In this document: in pieces, positions 39,001-44,440 of the stretch | Layout: each line of letters opens with the position of its first letter | How positions within the stretch are numbered: position 1 is the first letter of the stretch | Assembly: GCA_930367205.1 (NCBI GenBank) | Contig: OV884009.1 | Coordinates: forward strand, 88,681,189-88,745,188 | Reading direction: 5' to 3' | Origin: Acanthosoma haemorrhoidale | Lineage: Eukaryota; Arthropoda; Insecta; Hemiptera; Acanthosomatidae | DNA length: 64,000 bases | The notes under the pieces: model-generated | What the model saw: only the letters and a program-made list of their open reading frames with translations | What the model was told of the DNA's origin: nothing | Databases searched by the model: none | Position numbers and translations under genes: made by a program

Positions 39001-39487
39001 ATTCAGAGTCCAATGCAAAACCTCAACGCACCAAAGCGCCACATTTGGTGCATGCACCATGGTTTGGCCACCTAGGATATACACTATTTAGCATACAAAT
39101 TTTTTTTGCTGTTAATGGAGAAGGTATGAATAAATTTTCAAAATTTGTATTCTGTTATTTTTCTTTTACATTCCCAGGCTCTTTACGATTAGGTTTTTCA
39201 TGATAACAATGCATTTACCATTTCTTATTATTTCATTTGAATTATTCTATGCTAAATTTAATTTAATTATTATTTTTGTGATTTTAGCCATGAGTGAAGG
39301 GAATTATGAAACACATCTTTCTTTAAGTAACATGCAAAAAGACATGAATTATGCCATTTCCTTGGGCGATGAAGAAGAACAACCCACACCAATGGCTGCA
39401 ACAGCTAATGAGCTTTTTAAACATGCCAAAAAGCTTGGTTATGGAGGGCGTGATGTGTCTTCGATAATATTGGGTGCTAGGTTTTAG
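2936..39487 (+). CDS. Glyr1: GLYR1 / NDF (N-PAC, NP60) nucleosome-associated factor, 5' partial, 11 exons
   Basis: Exons: 2936-3056, 4666-4749, 7903-7977, 8847-8936, 12683-12889, 13415-13585, 24731-24841, 24914-25009, 26123-26285, 28174-28356, 39288-39487. All junctions are AG/GT and the phases join into one frame of 499 codons plus stop. Order: end of PWWP ([12 protein letters not shown], like QLKPY in human GLYR1), acidic/Ser-rich linker, the MMLGLANF segment (human GMMAGPMAAF), basic NLS-like [10 protein letters not shown], then the NAD-binding fold ([13 protein letters not shown]) and the helical C-terminal domain ending at LGARF. In known homologues this chromatin reader binds nucleosomes and helps RNA polymerase II pass them. 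The catalytic SGN motif is replaced by QGS, so enzymatic activity is unlikely. The start and most of PWWP are before the window. Introns reach 11 kb and carry a nested gene and many transposons. Confidence 0.93.
3385..4020 (-). pseudogene. LINE family B, 3' end (RT C-terminus and 3' UTR)
   Basis: The minus-strand frame 3834-3487 reads [21 protein letters not shown], the C-terminal motif seen in many non-LTR reverse transcriptases (FFxRTxxxWNxLP type). It is followed by a 3' UTR ending in a perfect small hairpin, GGGACAATGTCCC (3418-3430), then CAGAATAA. The same 3' end recurs at 23580-24600. The 5' side is broken by frameshifts before about 4020. Clade (CR1/L2-like or I-like) not settled. Confidence 0.72.
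4666..4749 (+). CDS. Glyr1: GLYR1 exon b: acidic linker, copy 1 of a duplicated exon
   Basis: 28 codons, phase 0 at both ends, CAG acceptor and GTAAGT donor. It encodes a Ser/acidic linker with the block DKLPSSSEQ, which recurs in the exon at 8847-8936. The flanking intron sequence is also alike. Inclusion or skipping would keep the frame. Confidence 0.82.
6023..6235. repeat. Foldback (MITE-like) element with about 40 bp inverted ends
   Basis: CTAGCTGAATATTCCAATTC at 6023 is repeated in inverse orientation at 6216-6235, and the match extends inward through CATAGTGTxTTGTCCAATTC to about 6197. The inner 130 bp is AT-rich and noncoding. Such long, near-perfect arms and small size fit a non-autonomous DNA transposon. 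I could not fix a target duplication. Confidence 0.65.
6885..6990 (-). repeat. tRNA-derived SINE head or tRNA pseudogene
   Basis: On the minus strand there is an A-box-like TGACTCAGCTGAAGAG (6959-6944) and a B-box GGTTAGAATCC (6899-6889), one base off GGTTCGAATCC. The spacing (71 nt) would fit a tRNA with a long variable arm. No complete acceptor stem is evident, so a functional tRNA is unlikely. Confidence 0.5.
7903..7977 (+). CDS. Glyr1: GLYR1 exon c: MMLGLANF segment
   Basis: 25 codons, phase 0 at both ends, CAG acceptor and GTAATT donor. The [13 protein letters not shown] start corresponds to the conserved GMMAGPMAAFK segment that lies between linker and dehydrogenase domain in vertebrate GLYR1. 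That match, rather than length, supports this short exon. Confidence 0.82.
7978..8846. other. GLYR1 intron, no separate feature
   Basis: 0.87 kb. The last 330 bp or so is the duplicated flank shared with 4350-4665. Nothing else seen. Confidence 0.6.
8847..8936 (+). CDS. Glyr1: GLYR1 exon d: acidic linker, copy 2 of the duplicated exon
   Basis: 30 codons, phase 0 at both ends, CAG acceptor and GTAAGT donor. It carries [10 protein letters not shown] followed by an EEDDD acidic run, parallel to exon b. The first bases of the following intron (GTAAGTTCCAT then TATTATTGATTACAAC) are nearly those after exon b. Confidence 0.82.
9273..9671 (-). repeat. Solo-LTR-like element, 399 bp
   Basis: It is GC-rich compared with its surroundings and is bounded by TGTCGGTTAGAGGGGGG on the left and the inverse, CCCCCTCTCTAACTGACA, on the right. 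Read on the minus strand it begins TGTCAG, has AATAAA about 120 bp before the end, and closes CCGACA, which is how an LTR (for example BEL/Pao type) is built. No matching target duplication was found and there is no internal region, so a MITE with 17 bp ends is the alternative. The minus-strand 75-codon frame inside it is probably chance. Confidence 0.5.
9850..11600 (+). pseudogene. LINE family B reverse transcriptase, decayed
   Basis: Plus-strand frames, interrupted by several stops and shifts, give RT blocks in order: [16 protein letters not shown] (about 10030), [19 protein letters not shown] (about 10390, the catalytic A region), [13 protein letters not shown] (about 10565, in place of the GVPQGSVLGP block) and then CADET, where YADDT is expected (about 10605). 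A degraded C-terminus follows, ending near 11410 with NLWNS-type remains. It cannot be active. The family is shared with the copies at 3385, 23580 and 63595. Confidence 0.75.
11600..12682. other. GLYR1 intron remainder
   Basis: AT-rich, with no exon or recognisable element. A short GC patch near 12125-12165 has no clear identity. Confidence 0.5.
12683..12889 (+). CDS. Glyr1: GLYR1 exon e: basic NLS-like linker and acidic tail
   Basis: 69 codons, phase 0 at both ends. It starts after a CAG with a weak pyrimidine tract and ends at GTAAGA. A Lys-rich block, [12 protein letters not shown], suits a nuclear localisation or DNA-contacting segment. It is followed by a Ser/Asp/Glu-rich part. It has no strong sequence match outside the family, as expected for the variable linker. 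Confidence 0.8.
13415..13585 (+). CDS. Glyr1: GLYR1 exon f: start of dehydrogenase-like domain
   Basis: 57 codons, phase 0. After a short acidic lead it encodes the Rossmann motif [17 protein letters not shown] (GxGxxG) and the second strand [10 protein letters not shown], matching GFLGLGLMGSGIVSNLL and VTVWNRTAEK of human GLYR1. The donor is GTAAGA. The next exon is 11.1 kb away. Confidence 0.93.
13586..14880. other. GLYR1 intron, left part, unassigned
   Basis: Start of the 11.1 kb intron. No open frame with a family match and no inverted ends noticed. Confidence 0.5.
14880..15830 (-). pseudogene. Mariner-type transposase pseudogene (old copy)
   Basis: From 15821 down, frames give the paired helix-turn-helix region ([36 protein letters not shown], then [20 protein letters not shown]). 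Further down come a decayed DEKWI-type block (about 15330), a SLYFGI block in place of SVWWD, FQQD (about 15080) near the second Asp, and a remnant of the YSPDLxPSDYHLF region (about 14990). Many stops. It is clearly different from the two mariners at 16525 and 31517, and no TIRs were found. It is therefore an older, separate family. Confidence 0.75.
16525..18006 (+). mobile_element. Mariner element, rearranged, with both TIRs
   Basis: Ends are GGGTTGGCCAAAAAGTCTGTTC at the left (TA at 16523) and its inverse, GGACTTTTTGGCCAACCTGA, at the right (TA at 18007). The length of 1482 bp exceeds the 1283 bp of the sister copy at 31517-32799 because of two insertions (about 26 bp near 17470 and about 154 bp at 17555-17708). 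The second insertion is a diverged copy of the element's own N-terminal region. Confidence 0.88.
16726..17932 (+). pseudogene. Mariner transposase, broken mosaic
   Basis: ATG at 16726. The N-terminal HTH region and the first catalytic Asp ([11 protein letters not shown], about 17180) are open to 17355. A shift near 17340 moves the frame to NSDVYCDQL up to YHDNA (second Asp, about 17460), then a stop. After the inserted duplicate of the N-terminus, the frame 17582-17932 runs into [13 protein letters not shown] (third Asp, about 17735) and the normal C-terminus NYIID. All three catalytic aspartates are present, but in different frames, so no active enzyme is made. The 116-residue frame fuses an HTH segment to the C-terminal third. 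Confidence 0.85.
18010..18798. other. Spacer between mariner and nested gene
   Basis: AT-rich with no gene. It contains the likely 3' end of the minus-strand LRR-Ig transcript near its right border. Confidence 0.5.
18799..18804 (-). terminator. Poly(A) signal of the nested LRR-Ig gene
   Basis: AATAAA on the minus strand, 46 bp after the TAG stop at 18850-18852. Further AATAAA-like sites occur lower down near 18640. Confidence 0.5.
18850..19425 (-). CDS. LRR-Ig gene exon 4: tail C-terminus
   Basis: 191 codons plus a TAG stop. It opens with further repeats ([38 protein letters not shown]), then LENCRNGSC and a Ser/Thr- and Lys-rich tail with SPNTPAKD. The acceptor is TTTGCTAG. Confidence 0.88.
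   Translation of the reverse strand, partial: VKRVKEYSNGQLSWVRENYVFQRNRIRKFSSHQVLRFRESYKYQQQTLNKLLENLPNLYLENCRNGSCSKSESSDGNQDEASYEVYIKTKVEEMNSDCQSVYYTPSELSQSPNTPAKDQLLHEISLEDNFHRDCSKKLKMNRIEKYKVNSDNTLLFKKNPFRSTSMPEIKKTLTCENIQLDSLEKSCETEL
18850..21705 (-). CDS. LRR-Ig single-pass membrane protein, nested antisense in a GLYR1 intron
   Basis: Four coding exons (21705-20024, 19951-19828, 19755-19615, 19425-18850) give 840 aa. Signal peptide about 1-25; LRRNT with CxxxCxC at 29-35; about eleven LRRs (92-385, LxxLxLSxNxI pattern); LRRCT with Cys389 and Cys412; one Ig domain (432-522, Cys445 and Cys503, DIGLYKC); membrane helix 531-554; then a 280-residue cytoplasmic tail with tandem repeats of the type QLxxLRENYxxQ, ending in a Ser-rich region. 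It is an LRR-Ig family protein of the general kind used in neuronal or developmental cell-surface recognition; I do not recognise the specific orthologue. ATG at 21705 gives a good signal peptide and follows an acceptor at 21716. The gene is intact, with normal splice sites, and lies antisense inside the 11.1 kb GLYR1 intron. Confidence 0.92.
19615..19755 (-). CDS. LRR-Ig gene exon 3: cytoplasmic repeat region
   Basis: 47 codons, phase 0. It continues the repeats ([35 protein letters not shown]). TTTCTAG acceptor and GTAAAT donor. Confidence 0.87.
19828..19951 (-). CDS. LRR-Ig gene exon 2: start of cytoplasmic tail
   Basis: TTTGTAG acceptor, one base plus 41 codons. It encodes [14 protein letters not shown] then [19 protein letters not shown], the first of the QL-LREN-Y repeats. 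The donor is CAG/GTTGTT. Confidence 0.85.
20024..21705 (-). CDS. LRR-Ig gene exon 1: signal peptide, LRRs, Ig, membrane helix
   Basis: 560 codons plus 2 bases, unbroken. The frame stays open 16 bases past the splice, but a GTCAGT donor right after 20024 (AAAAAG/GTCAGT) is needed to enter exon 2 in its only long open frame. This is why I end it here and not at the stop at 20008. Confidence 0.9.
21717..21897 (-). other. Likely 5' UTR intron of the LRR-Ig gene
   Basis: On the minus strand, AAAG/GTGAGT at 21898 is a strong donor and GTTTGCAG/AATG at 21716 a good acceptor, 11 bases before the ATG at 21705. That gives a 181 bp intron in the leader. The transcription start would be somewhere in 21900-22100, which I cannot place. 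Confidence 0.5.
21910..23580. other. Upstream region of the LRR-Ig gene, unassigned
   Basis: It would include the promoter of the minus-strand gene. No clear TATA box. No repeats or frames with a family match. It lies inside the GLYR1 intron. Confidence 0.4.
23580..24600 (+). pseudogene. LINE family B copy (end of RT and 3' UTR)
   Basis: Plus-strand frames give [14 protein letters not shown] near 23640 (a YADDTQ block with the second Asp changed to Gly), [36 protein letters not shown] (about 23880) and the C-terminal [15 protein letters not shown] block (about 24150). A 3' UTR follows, ending GGGAACAATGCCCCAGAATAA at about 24567. It is broken by shifts and stops. It ends 130 bp before GLYR1 exon g. 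Confidence 0.75.
24731..24841 (+). CDS. Glyr1: GLYR1 exon g: nucleotide-binding domain
   Basis: 37 codons, phase 0, TTTAG acceptor and GTAAGT donor. It encodes [13 protein letters not shown] then [15 protein letters not shown], which aligns with GARLGRTPAEVV and DITFACVSDPKAAKD of human GLYR1. It continues exon f without a gap in the alignment, so no further exon is missing from the 11 kb intron. Confidence 0.92.
24914..25009 (+). CDS. Glyr1: GLYR1 exon h: nucleotide-binding domain
   Basis: 32 codons, phase 0, separated from exon g by only 72 bp. It encodes [18 protein letters not shown], matching IRPGKCYVDMSTVDADT in human GLYR1. The donor is GTAAAC. Confidence 0.92.
25010..26122. other. 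GLYR1 intron, no supported feature
   Basis: 1.1 kb. Two AT-rich hydrophobic plus-strand frames (25326-25580, 25577-25798) have no family match and are probably chance. A poly(A) run lies near 26053-26070. Confidence 0.45.
26123..26285 (+). CDS. Glyr1: GLYR1 exon i: end of nucleotide-binding domain
   Basis: 54 codons plus one base. [17 protein letters not shown] lies where catalytic family members have EAPVSGN, so the SGN substrate-binding motif is replaced by [19 protein letters not shown] continues the fold. The donor is GTAAAT after a phase 1 break. Confidence 0.92.
26793..27191 (-). pseudogene. Unidentified reading frame, possible gene or transposase remnant
   Basis: 132 codons open on the minus strand within a GLYR1 intron, with no ATG at its head (it opens at a GTG and the frame continues upstream). 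Its base use is more even than that of the surrounding AT-rich intron, and it contains a Gly run ([14 protein letters not shown]). I do not recognise a family; a decayed DNA-transposon or retrocopy fragment is one guess. No splice sites around it make a convincing exon. Confidence 0.3.
27793..27960. repeat. Foldback (MITE-like) element
   Basis: The left arm with GCTTAGAGATGACTC and GCCAATTGATGGTGTGAAAA is matched in inverse orientation on the right by TTTTCACAACATCAATTGGC and GATGACCGCTTAGAGC. Arms are about 55-60 bp with some mismatches, around an AT-rich centre of about 30 bp. Noncoding; fits a small non-autonomous DNA element. Confidence 0.6.
28174..28356 (+). CDS. Glyr1: GLYR1 exon j: helical C-terminal domain
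   Basis: Starts in phase 1 and ends in phase 1 (GTAAGT donor). [18 protein letters not shown] corresponds to EVGNAAKMMLIVNMVQG in human GLYR1. The Lys is kept, but the family's K-x3-N pattern is not (Leu or Ile at the Asn place). [17 protein letters not shown] follows. Confidence 0.93.
28357..31375. other. Left part of the last GLYR1 intron, unassigned
   Basis: 3 kb of AT-rich sequence without exons. A small hairpin near 28487-28519 and pyrimidine-rich DNA at 29750-30120 have no identity I can support. Confidence 0.45.
31517..32799 (-). mobile_element. Mariner element nested in the hAT
   Basis: 1283 bp with TIRs TCAGGTTGGCCAAAAAGTCC at the left and the inverse, GACTTTTGGCCAACCC, at the right, and TA on both sides (31515-31516, 32800-32801). 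It is the same family as 16525-18006 but without that copy's internal duplication. Confidence 0.9.
31630..32615 (-). pseudogene. Mariner transposase with frameshifts
   Basis: Minus-strand frames 32586-32026, 31976-31746 and 31863-31672 together cover [14 protein letters not shown], the second Asp in a degraded HDNA context (about 31890), and [13 protein letters not shown]. At least three frame changes, including one near the HTH, prevent expression. The region from the second to the third Asp lacks the insert found in the other copy and shows the ordinary arrangement. Confidence 0.85.
34122..34886 (+). repeat. 5' LTR
   Basis: Starts TGTTGTG and ends AGAATA, an unusual end instead of CA. A TATA-like TATAAAAAGG lies near 34391 and an AATAAA near 34727, giving a normal U3-R-U5 order on the plus strand. 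The 65-codon minus-strand frame inside it is repeated in the other LTR and is probably not a gene. Confidence 0.9.
34889..34906 (+). other. Putative primer-binding site
   Basis: TGGCGCCCGAGAACAGAG starts two bases after the 5' LTR. The TGG start and position fit a tRNA 3' end; I do not assign the tRNA. Confidence 0.65.
35050..35868 (+). pseudogene. gag-like coiled-coil frame with two in-frame stops
   Basis: From ATG at 35050 one frame runs 273 codons to a stop at 35868, broken only by TGA (35242-35244) and TAA about 5 codons later. Before and after them the protein is rich in Lys, Glu and Asn, with heptad-like stretches ([38 protein letters not shown]). Its place, just after the primer site, fits gag. 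No zinc knuckle is seen. Without the stops, nothing in the frame would be out of order. Confidence 0.55.
36005..36500 (+). repeat. Degenerate tandem repeat, unit about 130-155 bp
   Basis: Three to four units share, in order, a CATGTAAAxATTTGGAA block, AAAGTTTATTATA, GTTAAAATGTTTA, AAGTTGAAAATATGGTAAAAG and an AATCAATTGAAATAATTTA block. It follows a poly(A) tract (35867-35887) inside the LTR element. Confidence 0.6.
36643..36657 (+). other. Putative polypurine tract
   Basis: GGAGCGGACCCGAA directly precedes the 3' LTR. It is broken by pyrimidines, so it is a weak tract. Confidence 0.4.
36658..37422 (+). repeat. 3' LTR
   Basis: 765 bp, with no difference from the 5' LTR seen on reading, including the TATAAAAAGG and AATAAA. 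It ends AGAATA before the ATAT target duplicate. Confidence 0.9.
39288..39487 (+). CDS. Glyr1: GLYR1 terminal exon k
   Basis: TTTTAG acceptor, phase 1 entry, 65 residues and a TAG stop. It encodes [23 protein letters not shown] and the C-terminus [19 protein letters not shown], very like insect NDF C-termini that end in xSRF/ARF. The preceding intron is 10.9 kb, and a hAT element ends at 39076, about 210 bp before this exon. Confidence 0.93.
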
Positions 39488-39489
39488 AG

Positions 39490-39633
39490 AATAAAGAGCT
39501 TGAATTTTGTTTTTTCATAAAAAAAAAAAAAATATTTTTGTTTATAATTAATTATTGGTTAAAGAGGGCTGATTCTTGCTTTTCCTCCATTTTTCCCCTT
39601 TAAACAATGATTGTTACTACTGTTATTAATAAA
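39490..39633 (+). terminator. Poly(A) signals after GLYR1
   Basis: AATAAA occurs at 39490-39495, three bases past the stop, and again at 39628-39633, with another near 39700. The second or third is the more likely 3' end, because a 3' UTR of only a few bases would be unusual. Confidence 0.55.
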
Positions 39634-39639
39634 ATTGTT

Positions 39640-41240
39640 GTTTATAACTTAAAATATTCATCTAAAAAACGTAACGTACCATTAGTTTGTATTTACTTCA
39701 ATAAAATGTATTTTTTTTAATGTGTTTTGATGCAATACAATGCTCCTTTGCTCCTTTAAGAAATTATTAATTTAGAGGAACATTTTAACTTGATTTTTAT
39801 GACAAACTCAATTTAATCATGATTTTTAAAATGAGGATTATAATATAGTAACTATATAAGAAACAATAAAATTATTCAGAATTTTCGAGTTAGTTTAAAA
39901 AAGTGTTTAAAGGTTTAGTGTTAGTTAAACACAATTTGCAATTTTTGAGTTTCACTCACCATTGCCCATTGTACTATAAACAAGAAATATTATTTTGTCT
40001 TCTTCTGTGGTGGTTTACAAGCATGTGCCAAATAGTAAAAGAATGTACAATCTCGCAGCTGGAGATATTGTGAACATAAAAGAGCCAAACTTAGCCCATA
40101 ACTCTGGCCATTGGGTCCTATCATTCAGGTTTTCCTTCCTTCTGATGTAAGTGTACATAAAGCAGAGGTGCAGACATCCCCCAATGGCAACTATTTTGTA
40201 ATTTGTACCATAGTTATTTTGTGAATATTTCTTCTGGATATATGTTAATTTCTAGTTTCTCAGTGATTTAGTAGAAATACTCAACTCACACAAGGCTGTT
40301 CTATTTTTTTTATCTCACAAAAATTGTATTTATATGGTTGTTTGTTTGGCCTTATTAAGTACAAAATACTAAACATATCTAGTTTTTGTTAAGGTCTTTT
40401 GTAAGCCATTAGCCTCGTGATGTAAGCGTGTACATGTTTATGCCCGATTGATTATTTACCTTGCTAGCTAATGACTGTGAGTTAGACATAACTGGAGGTG
40501 TTTTAGAATCCAATTGTTCATATCTTTAACCTGATACCTCCTTATACTCCCATATTTGTGGACTCGGCAATAGGTTTGCGGTATTTATTTTATTTTATTG
40601 CATACATACTGGAATAATCTTTGTTCTCCTACATGTAATAGGCCATAACAGAGTTTGGGTGGGTCCCCTTACTGCATAAAATGTAACTTAGGTGACCCTG
40701 GGCAGATGCTGTTTTGTAACTATTTCAGCACAGTTAGAATACGTGTTGTGCTGGTCATCACACCTATCTTGTTTTTTTATCTTATCTCGCCATTTTCAAT
40801 TCATATTTCTGTTCATATGATTTTCTTTATTTTATCTTAATTTAGCTATATGTATTATCCCTTAAAACTCAATGAGCCTAGAGAAATATGTTCTTTAAAA
40901 TTTTGTTATATATATTTTTATGTAGGTGTATTAATGTTGGAAACACAATATGCAGTAATTTTTGGGTGTTTTGTCTATGTTACTCTATTCTCAATGCTCC
41001 CTTTCTACTGACCTACTACTTTCACAACTTCTATGTATTCTTTACATTATAGGGCTTGGTCCTTAGTAAAATATCCTGGATTTTTTTTTTTTTTAACCAA
41101 AAATATAGGACAGAATTTCAAAAAATGATTGAAAGTTTTACAGATAATAGAATGTTATGCTTTGTTGATGACATTATTAAAAACAAATTCTAGCATTTAG
41201 AAGAGGATTGATGGATTCCACATTGAAAATGGTAATTATT
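39640..41240. other. Region after GLYR1, unassigned
   Basis: AT-rich with no supported gene. Its right border is the target duplicate of the jockey-like element (41225-41240). Confidence 0.45.
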
Positions 41241-43926
41241 TTACAGTCAACAACAATTTATTAAGATAAAATTACAATCTGCCTTTTATTAGGCAATGAG
41301 TAATTGAGATAAGTGTCATCATTCATACCATATTTACAATTCATCATTCACTCGCTCATTCATACAATATTTACAAACAGCCCAGAGGCCCCTCAAGTCC
41401 ACATGGTTGTCACCTCCCTCGCAGGAAGGAGGGACTCCCCAGTCCCCCACGCCCCTACGTCAGCCGCGTCACTGGATAAGAGCCAGCGGAGGCTGACCAA
41501 AAGGGCGAGAGCCACAGTAGCTCAGGACATGATTAGAGAAACTGGCCATTGCCAGGACTCCCACTGTCACTTATTTATAGCAGGTCACGAGGCCACTGCC
41601 CTTTAAGTCTCCGAGGAGGATTATAGGGATGAGTGGTGCAGTGCAATGACTGTGCTAGGGAATTAAGGTGGTTGGATAGGTTATCATGGAATTTTATGAA
41701 CTTGGAAGGGATGAGTTCAAGAATATAGGGTATATTCAGATCATTGTGAAGGGTTTTGTTGCTGACATAATAAGGGGCATTTACTATTGTTCTTAGGACT
41801 TTTGATTGAAAGGATTGGATGCGCTTGATGTTCGACTTTTTTGCTGTCCCCCATAGCTCTATTCCGTATGTCCAGATTGGCTTAAGTATAACCTTGTAAA
41901 TAAGTAGTTTGTTTTTTATTGAGAGGTGGGATGTCCTTCGAAGTAGTCTGTACAGTTGTCCAAAGCGTCTGTTTAGTTCTTGTCTTTTTAGTCTCGTTTG
42001 TGGGTTCCATGTCAGTCTTTGGTCAAGATGGAAGCCTAAATACCGTACTGTCTCAGACACAGGGAGAGGAATTGTATTTAAAAAGACTGGCAGACAGGAC
42101 TTGCGGCAGAGGGTAAAGGTTATGTGGGAACATTTTCCTTCATTGAGTTTGATTCGCCATTGGTTGCACTAATACTCGATCTCGTCAAGATGTTTTTGAA
42201 GGTTTTGGGATGCTATATCAGGGTCTGGATGGGTTGACAGGACTGCAGTGTCGTCTGTGAATGTTGCCAAGAAGGTATTGGTGGTAGAGGGGACATCAGC
42301 AGTGTATAGATTATAGAGGATGGGACCCAGGACGCTGCCCTGTGGAACTCCTGCTTTAATGGGATAGTAGTTAGAATATTCCAAACCACAGCGGACTTGG
42401 AAGAAACGGTTTGAAAGGTAGGATTGTAGAATTAGGAATAGGGTTTGCGGTAAATTTCCTTTGAGTTTGTAAAGCAAACCTGCGTGCCAGACCCTGTCAA
42501 AAGCTTGAGCTATGTCCAGAAAGGCAGCAGTGCAATACTGTTTGGTTTCAAGGGCTGAGGATATGTGATCAACAACGCGAAGGCCTTGTTGAGCTGTGGA
42601 ATGTCGTTGGCGGAAACCAAACTGGTGAGTAGGGTAAAGGTTTTTGGATTCAACAATTGGAAGTAGGCGTTTTAATAGGAGTTTTTCAAAAAATTTTGAG
42701 AGGATAGGGAGTAGGCTAATTGGACGGTAAGATGAGGCGTCATTGGGTGATTTACCGGGTTTGGCGAATAGGACAATAATGGAATGTTTCCAGAGGAGAG
42801 GAAAGTGCGTCGTTCGGATAATGCAATATATAGGTTAGGAAGATTATGGCTTTAAGAGGAAGTTGTTGGAGGATTCGAGGAGTAAGGAGATCATATCCTG
42901 GAGATTTTCGGTAAGGTAATTTTTTTCAGAAGATATTTAACCTCAGAGGGGTTAACAGGTTTTGGTGGTAGTGAGAGAGGGATAGGTGAAGTGAGGAAAT
43001 CTTCAACAGTTGGATGGTGATTATTTTTTGAGGAATGAAAGTACGGGAAAGATGCAGTGCAAATTCCTCCGCCCTCTCCCCATCCGCAGCCGCCCAGGAC
43101 CTGTCATCACAACGGAGTGGGTGTGAAACAGGATGATATTTTAGGATTTTCTTAGTTAGATTCCACAAGGAGTTATCCCTGGTAGACAGGGAGGAGAGAT
43201 AGGAATTGAAAGAATTAAAACGGAAGGATGCAAATTGCCGCTTTACCAGCCTGCAGTACTGATTGTATGAGCGACGATCAGCAGGATGTCGGGATCTTTG
43301 CCACACTGTTCTGGAGTGGCGTTTGGATTTGATTAGGTCTTTGAGATACTGAGGTAAAGGATTTTGATTGTGAATTTTTAGGTGACGATGCCTCCCAGGC
43401 CGACCTCTGGATCAGAGTAGTGAAGGAATGCACTGCATCATCTAGGTCTTGGGATGTTTTCAGAGGTACTTTGAGGTCTACAGAGTCTGTAAGAATCTGA
43501 CGGAAGTGGTCCCAGTCAACTGGGCCCCTAATAAATGAAGGAGGAGGCAGTTTGTGAATTGGATTTAGGGAAATGGTTAATAATAAGGGGCTATGGTCGG
43601 AGGAGAGGTCATCGAGGCGCTTGAGTGAATAGTTTAGTGTTCCTAAACTATTGCAGAAGAAAAAGTCAAGGAAATCTGGATTTCGGTTGGGGTCTGAGTG
43701 CCAATAGGTAGCTGTCTCAGGAGAGATAGTGGAGCAATGTCTGATGTGAGTGCAGACAGCAATGCACGTCCTCGTGTATTTGTGGATCTTGAGCCCCAGT
43801 GCTGGTGCTTTGCGTTAAAGTCCCCACCCACAAGGAAACGATGGCCGATGGAGTCTAGAAAGGAGATGAATTGGGAATCGGAAATGGATTTATTGGGAGG
43901 GCAGTACACTGATGCTCGAGTAAGGG
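41241..43926 (-). mobile_element. Jockey-like LINE (family A), 5'-truncated, with target-site duplications
   Basis: The flanks GAAAATGGTAATTATT (41225-41240) and GAAAAGGTAATTATT (43927-43941) are the same apart from one base, giving a 15-16 bp target duplication. The minus strand runs from inside the endonuclease through RT to a 3' UTR that closes with TAAAAGGCAGATTGTAATTTTATC. Four more fragments of the same family lie at 48205, 52820, 58735 and 60303. Confidence 0.85.
41575..43909 (-). pseudogene. Jockey-like ORF2: endonuclease and reverse transcriptase, frameshifted
   Basis: Pieces in order: endonuclease GGDFNAKHQHWGS (about 43815); linker 43306-42926; RT palm with SSYRPISLLPILSKFFEKLL, FGFRQRHSTAQQ (about 42620) and LDIAQAFDRVWH (about 42500); 42477-42169 with AGVPQGSVLGPILYNLY and ATFTDDTAVL, where the family motif is FADD or YADD; 42060-41575 with RYLGFHLDQRLTWNPQT and KPIWTYGIELWGTAKKS. 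Catalytic Asp pairs are present but at least three frame changes separate the parts. The endonuclease start is missing. Confidence 0.85.
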
Positions 43927-43941
43927 GAAAAGGTAATTATT

Positions 43942-44440
43942 AGTAATTTATTAGCTGTATCAGGTCATTTGATCCTGTCTTCTGGCTTGATAACCTGTAA
44001 TTAACTTGTCTAAAAGTAAACAGTACTGGACTGTATTAACAGTATCTATCATGAAAATTTAACTATAATGAAAGATCTTTTAATTGGGAATGACCGTCTT
44101 TGAGGGTATTCCATCTTAACCGCTTTTGAAAGTTTTGAATCCACCTGCAAACTTGGACCAGAGGCATTATTGATTTCATGAACTAGGCACACGATGATCA
44201 CCAAATATTAGCTGGTTTAACTTTTTTTTCTTGCTAGAAATGGTGCCCAATGTGTAGTCATTTTGACACCCTATCCAAGGAAGTAAATCCAAATCCCCTA
44301 CCTAGAATCGATGAATAATTCTATAAATTAATGCGTTACAAAAATTTTTGTCGGTTATATTTAACAAATGTTTATTTACAACTAGAAGGAGAAGAGAATT
44401 GTTAACGGTAAATACGGTGTGTGACTATATCGTTACAAAC
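43942..44440. other. Spacer, unassigned
   Basis: No frame or repeat recognised between the jockey-like element and the gypsy pol remnant. Confidence 0.4.

Larger units (their letters stand above)
31376..39076 (-). mobile_element. hAT transposon hosting two nested insertions
   Basis: The left end is CAGGGGTGGCCAACC; the right end, inverted, is CCTAGGTGGCCAAACC. The flanks carry an 8 bp target duplication with one difference, ATGTACAC (31368-31375) and ATATACAC (39077-39084), as expected for hAT. The minus-strand transposase remnant has a BED finger and a hAT dimerisation region. Without the mariner (31517-32799) and the LTR element (34122-37422), the original hAT would be about 3.1 kb. It sits just before the last GLYR1 exon. 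Confidence 0.85.
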
